From: CAZSSH01 sp964609825 | GTDB lineage: Bacteria > Verrucomicrobiota > Lentisphaeria > Victivallales > Victivallaceae | Direction: 5' to 3' | DNA length: 64,000 nucleotides | Assembly: GCA_964609825.1 (NCBI GenBank) | Contig: CAZSSH010000004.1 | Span: forward strand, 186,001-250,000 | In this document: positions 59,991 through 64,000 of the stretch, piece after piece | How the letters are laid out: each line of letters starts with the position of its first letter | How positions within the stretch are numbered: position 1 is the first letter of the stretch | Made by a program: the position numbers and the translations under genes | Notes under the pieces: model-generated | Databases searched by the model: none | What the model was told of the DNA's origin: nothing | The model's input: the letters and a program-made list of their open reading frames with translations, nothing else

Positions 59991-61639
59991 AAATTCCTTT
60001 GGATAACCGTGTCGACACAGTCGAGCTCGGGGTCTTTAAACGGATAATCGGCATTGTAATGGAGCCCCCGGCTCTCATGACGCGACAATGAGGAGTCGAT
60101 GATAAGCTCGGCCACGGTGGCGATGTTTCGGAGCTCGATCAAATCGGCGGTGACCAAAAAATCCCAGTAATATTTCTCAATCTCCTTGCGGATGAGCTTG
60201 ATCCGGTTTTTGGCGCGCTCGAGGCGCTTGTTGGTGCGGTAAATCCCGACATAGTCCCACATAAAACGGCGGATCTCGTCCCAGTTGTGCGAGATGACGA
60301 TTTGCTCATCGGAGTCGGTGGCGCTGCCGCTCGTCCAGCTCAAAATTTCGGGATTGGCCGGGCGGTTCTTTTGCTGCTCAAGGTACTTGACCTCAATATC
60401 GAGGGCGGAAAACTTGGCGACCACCAAGGCTTCCAGCAAGCTGTTGCTCGCCAAGCGGTTGGCTCCGTGCAATCCGGTACAGGCGCACTCGCCCACCGCG
60501 TACAAGCCAGGTACGCTGGTGCTGCCGTCGACTTTGGTTTGGATGCCGCCGCAGACATAGTGCGCGGCGGGGACGACCGGGATCAGGTCTTTGGCCATAT
60601 TGATGGAGACGCTAAGGCATTTCTCAAAAATATTGGGGAAACGCTTGCGCAAAAACTCCTCGCTGTGATGGCGGATGTCAAGGTAGACGCACTCCTCGCC
60701 GGTGCGCTTCATCTCATTGTCGATGGCGCGGGCGACGACGTCGCGGGGGGCGAGGCTTTTCATCGGGTGGTACTTTTGCATAAAGGGCTCGGGCTCGCCG
60801 CCGCGGGTGTTGCGGCACTTGAGGACCGCACCTTCGCCGCGCACCGCTTCGCTGATCAGAAACGACCGCAACGTCGGGTGGTGCAAAATGGTCGGGTGAA
60901 ACTGGATAAACTCCATATCGGCAATTTTGGCCCCGGCGCGGTAGCCCATGGCAATCCCGGCACCGCAGGCGACATCGGGGTTGCTGGTATAAAGATAAAC
61001 TTTACCGACCCCGCCGCAGGCCAGTGTGGTGGAGTTTGCCAAAAAAGTCAGGATGCGATTGTGCTTGGCATCGAGGACATAAACTCCCAGACAGCGGTTG
61101 ACGCCCTTGAAATTGAGCTTGCCGGTACTTACCAGGTCGATGGCGATGTGGTACTCAAATACCTGGATATTGGGCGTTTTGCGCACGGCTTCGACCAAGA
61201 CGCGCTCGATTTCGGCTCCCGTAATGTCGCCGGCGTGGATGATCCGGCGCTTGGTGTGGCCACCCTCGCGGCCAAGGTCGTAATCGTTTTTATCCTCGTC
61301 AAAGCCGAGTTCGCCGCGGGTGGTGAATTTTGCCCCGAGATCAATTAACTCCTGAATCGCCTCCGGACCGGCCTCGACAATCGCCCGCACCGCTTTTTCG
61401 TCACAGAGTCCGGCTCCGGCGTTGAGGGTGTCGGCAACGTGCTCGTCAAAGGAGTCCAAATCATCCATCACACAGGCGATGCCGCCCTGGGCGAGCTTGG
61501 TATTGCACTCGGAGATGTCTTTTTTGGTAAGGACGGCGATGCTGCGACCCGATTTGGCCAGATGCAGCGCCGACGAGAGACCGGCCAGCCCGGTGCCGAC
61601 GACAATGTGGTCAAATTCAAGAGTTTCGCTGTTTTTCAT
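59987..61639 (-). CDS. nadB: L-aspartate oxidase
   Basis: This 550-residue flavoprotein oxidises aspartate to iminoaspartate, the first step of NAD synthesis from aspartate, using oxygen or fumarate. It has the FAD-binding VVGTGLAGLSSALHLAKSG near the N-terminus, KLAQGGIACV, HTKRRIIHAGDITGAEIE, the active-site region EFIQFHPTILHHP and RGEGAVLKC, and GECACTGLHGANRLASNSLLEALV. Its length is typical. The partners nadA and nadC are not in the window. The gene is coupled to pcnB by a TTGA overlap. Confidence 0.95.
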   Translation of the reverse strand: MKNSETLEFDHIVVGTGLAGLSSALHLAKSGRSIAVLTKKDISECNTKLAQGGIACVMDDLDSFDEHVADTLNAGAGLCDEKAVRAIVEAGPEAIQELIDLGAKFTTRGELGFDEDKNDYDLGREGGHTKRRIIHAGDITGAEIERVLVEAVRKTPNIQVFEYHIAIDLVSTGKLNFKGVNRCLGVYVLDAKHNRILTFLANSTTLACGGVGKVYLYTSNPDVACGAGIAMGYRAGAKIADMEFIQFHPTILHHPTLRSFLISEAVRGEGAVLKCRNTRGGEPEPFMQKYHPMKSLAPRDVVARAIDNEMKRTGEECVYLDIRHHSEEFLRKRFPNIFEKCLSVSINMAKDLIPVVPAAHYVCGGIQTKVDGSTSVPGLYAVGECACTGLHGANRLASNSLLEALVVAKFSALDIEVKYLEQQKNRPANPEILSWTSGSATDSDEQIVISHNWDEIRRFMWDYVGIYRTNKRLERAKNRIKLIRKEIEKYYWDFLVTADLIELRNIATVAELIIDSSLSRHESRGLHYNADYPFKDPELDCVDTVIQRNF

Positions 61640-61671
61640 GATTTTATGTTGATTATTTTGTAACTTGTAGT

Positions 61672-61700
61672 AAATTACACCTGAAACACCTTTTTTTCAA
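61672..61700 (-). promoter_or_regulatory. Promoter of nadB-pcnB
   Basis: On the minus strand TTGAAA (61695-61700), a 17-base spacer and TAATTT (61672-61677) lie 33 bases before the nadB start. Confidence 0.45.
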
Positions 61701-61731
61701 GAAACCAGTCAGGATTTTACGAAGTTATTTT

Positions 61732-63363
61732 ATGCGGATCCATCAGAATATTTTGCGCGGCAATTTCCCGCAACTCGCGCCGTTGGCGTGCGCCTTGGGC
61801 GGGGTGGCTTCGGCAATGGCTTTGCCGCCCGTCAACTGGAGTTTTTTAGCATTTGTCGGCTGGGTGCCTTTGATCTACTTTTCCTTTGGCTGCAAAATCT
61901 GGAAATCGGCCTTGTACGGGTTTATCACCGGCGTCTTTTGGGCGCTTCCGTCGTACTTTTTTTTGCGGGAAATCAACTGGGTGATTCCGTTTTTACTCGC
62001 TCCGGTGATCTCGCTTTGGACGGCGCTCTTTGGGGCTTTGCTCCCCCTGTTGCTCGCTCACGGGCGGGTGCTGAGTTCGCGTTTCTCGCCCAACCGACAC
62101 CGGACATTGCATCTGGCTTTATCACTCGCGGCATTGGCGTCATTATTTACCCTCATTGAATTTACCCGCGTCAACCTTTTCCCGTGGAACAGCACGTTTG
62201 TCGCCATGTGGCAAAATACCAACTTGATCCAGATCGCCGCCGTTACAGGGGCGTACGGGATCACTTTTTTGATTTTGCTGGTCAACGGCGCGATTGCCTA
62301 TACGCTCAAAACGGCGGCCGGGCGACCGTCCACGCGCATATTGTTTGCGGTGATGGTGTTGATGCTGGCAGTCTATGGGGCAGGGCAGTATGCGAGGACT
62401 TACCGGCCGCAAGTTGAGGCGACCGAGTTTCGCGTCGGTGTCGTACAGGGCGATATTTCGCAGCGGCGCAGCGCCGACCGCAACCAAACCGAGGAGGCGC
62501 TTGATGCTTATTTGGCTGAGAGTGCGAAATTGTTGCAAGGCGAGGTCAAGCCGGAGGTGATATTGTGGCCGGAGACCGCGGTGCCGTTTCCCTACCGGGG
62601 CAATCACGAGCTCGGTTCGATGTTTCGCCGCAAGCTGCAAAACTTTATCCGTACCGAAAAAATTCCGATGCTCATGGGGACGCTTGACTTTGAGTACGTG
62701 CCTCCGGGGATTGATAAAACTCCGCGTATGACCAACAGCGCGATCCAGTTTGACGGCTCGGGAGCGATGCTGCAAAAGTATGACAAAGTCCAGCGGGTGC
62801 CGTATGGCGAATTCATCCCGTTTCGGCCCTATCTGCCGGAAGTGCTTATCCGTTGCATTGATATGAACCGCGATCTGGCGCCCGGGAGCGACTTTACGCC
62901 GTTTGTGCTTGCACCCGAAGTGCGTGCGGGGGCGGCAATCTGCTACGAGGGAATTTTCGCCTTTCTGGCGCGCGAGTTTGCACTGCGCAAGGCCAACTTA
63001 TTGATCGTTTTGTCCAACGACGCATGGTATCCCAAAAGCAGCGAGCCTGAGCAGCATTTGGCCAACTCGGTATTCAACACCATCCAAACCCGCTTGCCGA
63101 TGGTGCGCTGCGGCAACAATGGCGGTAGTCTGGTACTCTCGCCCTACGGAGAAATCGTTTCGACGCTCAAAATTACCGGTCACGACCTCAAGCGCCCGGA
63201 GCTCGACCGCGGCCGCGGCAGCGCGGTGCTTACGGTCAAGGTGCCGGTGAACCCCGCGCCGACCTTTTTTGTCCGCCACGGGCAATGGTTTATGCTTGTT
63301 TTGCTGGCTTATCTGGCGCTTTATTCGCTCTATCTCGCGGTCAAAAAAATACGCCGGCACTGA
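61732..63363 (+). CDS. lnt: Apolipoprotein N-acyltransferase
   Basis: This 543-residue inner-membrane enzyme adds the third acyl chain to lipoproteins. About six hydrophobic segments precede a nitrilase-like periplasmic domain (about 225-490), and one membrane segment closes the protein (WFMLVLLAYLALYSLYLAV). The catalytic triad is Glu in WPETAVPFPY, Lys in YDKVQRVPYGEF and Cys in AAICYEG. Local lipoproteins (23852, 29809 and 57271) would be among its substrates. Confidence 0.93.
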   Translation: MRIHQNILRGNFPQLAPLACALGGVASAMALPPVNWSFLAFVGWVPLIYFSFGCKIWKSALYGFITGVFWALPSYFFLREINWVIPFLLAPVISLWTALFGALLPLLLAHGRVLSSRFSPNRHRTLHLALSLAALASLFTLIEFTRVNLFPWNSTFVAMWQNTNLIQIAAVTGAYGITFLILLVNGAIAYTLKTAAGRPSTRILFAVMVLMLAVYGAGQYARTYRPQVEATEFRVGVVQGDISQRRSADRNQTEEALDAYLAESAKLLQGEVKPEVILWPETAVPFPYRGNHELGSMFRRKLQNFIRTEKIPMLMGTLDFEYVPPGIDKTPRMTNSAIQFDGSGAMLQKYDKVQRVPYGEFIPFRPYLPEVLIRCIDMNRDLAPGSDFTPFVLAPEVRAGAAICYEGIFAFLAREFALRKANLLIVLSNDAWYPKSSEPEQHLANSVFNTIQTRLPMVRCGNNGGSLVLSPYGEIVSTLKITGHDLKRPELDRGRGSAVLTVKVPVNPAPTFFVRHGQWFMLVLLAYLALYSLYLAVKKIRRH

Positions 63364-63372
63364 GGCCGGCGT
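63343..63372 (-). terminator. Terminator of the right-edge gene, inside lnt
   Basis: ACGCCGGC (63351-63358) pairs with GCCGGCGT (63365-63372) across a 6-base loop. On the minus strand it is followed by ATTTTTTT, so it ends the right-edge gene. It overlaps the lnt stop codon, and on the plus strand the T tract is weaker. Confidence 0.7.
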
Positions 63373-63399
63373 GATGTGTTTTGTTTGATGATATAATCG

Positions 63400-64000
63400 T
63401 TATCGCTTTTTCAGTAAATCAATGTACCGGAAGTTAAGATCTTCTTTGTCCGAGGTGCCGACTCCGGGATAACTCAAGGTCGCGCCGTCGAGCTCCACTC
63501 CCAACGTGTCGCAGACAGCCATTTCTCCGGGAAATTCCCCCATCGAGAGCCCGGCAGGCAACAGGACTTCTCCCGCCGCTCCGGCTTTGACCCGGCGCGG
63601 TGTTTGCAAATTGGCCCAATAAAAGACTTTGGGGCTGTAGGGCCGCCCGGTCCAGCGGCCGCCGCCCCATTTGAGCGGCGGGGACGTGATTTGAGAAGAA
63701 ATCACTTTGGGATAGGCCAATATGATATGCTCCGGCTCCGCCGCGGGCTGCTTGCCGCTCTTAAACCAATGGTTGTAATAGGAGTAGACATCGAGCAAGC
63801 AGTGCCCTTTGTCATGCGAGGGCCAGATGTCGGTGCTCTCAACCGTATCGTTCCAGGTAATGATATGGATTTTGTCCGCGTGATTTTTGATTGCGGACTG
63901 ATAAAGATTATGGATTCTTTTGAACTCCGGCTCGGTGTATACTTTGCGGTTATAGTATCCCGGGCTGGAGGAAAAAATGTAGGGAGTATTGAGCTTGTCA
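63400..64000 (-). CDS. Partial GH71/GH99-like protein, paralogue of the one at 38715
   Basis: The frame is open from the right edge to a stop at 63400-63402 and gives about 200 C-terminal residues. It aligns by eye with the protein at 38715-40655: PYIFSSSPGYYNRKVYTEPE against PFFWTQSSGYYRRGTSYTQP, RIHNLYQSAIKNHADK against RIHNLYMAAIQNHASK, WNDTVESTDIWPSHDKG against YNDLGEDHDIWPSANKG, and SYYNHWFKSGK against GFYNQWFKTGK. It ends soon after RYIDLLKKR, lacking the C-terminal sugar-binding-like domain of its paralogue. The N-terminus lies outside the window. Confidence 0.75.
   Translation of the reverse strand, partial: DKLNTPYIFSSSPGYYNRKVYTEPEFKRIHNLYQSAIKNHADKIHIITWNDTVESTDIWPSHDKGHCLLDVYSYYNHWFKSGKQPAAEPEHIILAYPKVISSQITSPPLKWGGGRWTGRPYSPKVFYWANLQTPRRVKAGAAGEVLLPAGLSMGEFPGEMAVCDTLGVELDGATLSYPGVGTSDKEDLNFRYIDLLKKR

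Noticed and set aside
1..64000. Mobile elements, prophage, CRISPR arrays, rRNA and tRNA genes
   Set aside because: No transposase or integrase motifs, no regularly spaced repeats, no cloverleaf-like stretch and no rRNA-like sequence were seen on reading both strands; short tRNAs could still be missed by eye.

Overview
The window looks like chromosomal DNA from a Gram-negative, sugar-degrading bacterium of the PVC superphylum, most likely a Lentisphaerota/Victivallales relative. This is inferred from gene content, not from a database search. The main pointer is seven separate proteins that begin with the prepilin-like FTLIELLVVIAIIAILA segment, most of them sitting beside secreted carbohydrate-active enzymes. 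Outer-membrane genes (lpxA, rfaE1, a WaaP-like kinase, lnt) support a Gram-negative envelope.

Left half (1-33400) is mostly housekeeping. It holds heptose kinase rfaE1 and an NSS-type transporter, an orphan pseudopilin-like gene, an M42 peptidase followed by rmlB-rmlA and a large membrane protein, and a tightly overlapping minus-strand operon (MscS channel, argG, leuB, WaaP-like kinase, lipoate ligase, rnc). Next come a family-4 uracil-DNA glycosylase coupled to a U32 peptidase, a TetR-ferredoxin-hcp unit with a clear operator, and a McsA-like/metallophosphatase/secreted-protein operon. After these lie pyrH-lpxA, a LivJ-like lipoprotein and a CBM9-like protein, two divergent cysteine desulfurases (one coupled to a DUF493 protein), a coiled-coil membrane protein with two tiny followers, and an ODC-like decarboxylase, HD protein and CE7 esterase operon.

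The accessory region (33400-57200) is the notable part. Three minus-strand operons each combine secreted carbohydrate-active enzymes with one or two pseudopilin-like proteins and have their own regulator. Operon A (41825-34462) is GntR/LacI-sensor regulator, GH71/99-like protein, two pseudopilins and a clan GH-A enzyme. Operon B (51633-42477) is a GntR domain fused to an ABC-type solute-binding protein, pseudopilin, beta-helix protein, pseudopilin and a PL11-like rhamnogalacturonan lyase. Operon C (56138-51739) is two pseudopilins and a clan GH-A enzyme, with a divergent LacI regulator. Each has a near-consensus sigma70 promoter with an extended -10 (TGCTATAAT) and ends in a hairpin terminator. 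No SusC/SusD pair, TonB receptor or permease is present. A frameshifted pseudopilin relic lies between A and B, and a paralogue of the GH71/99-like protein begins at the right edge.

The right end (57200-63400) returns to housekeeping: a LolA-like lipoprotein, a secreted coiled-coil protein, pcnB coupled to nadB, and lnt. I saw no rRNA, tRNA, CRISPR array, insertion sequence or prophage.
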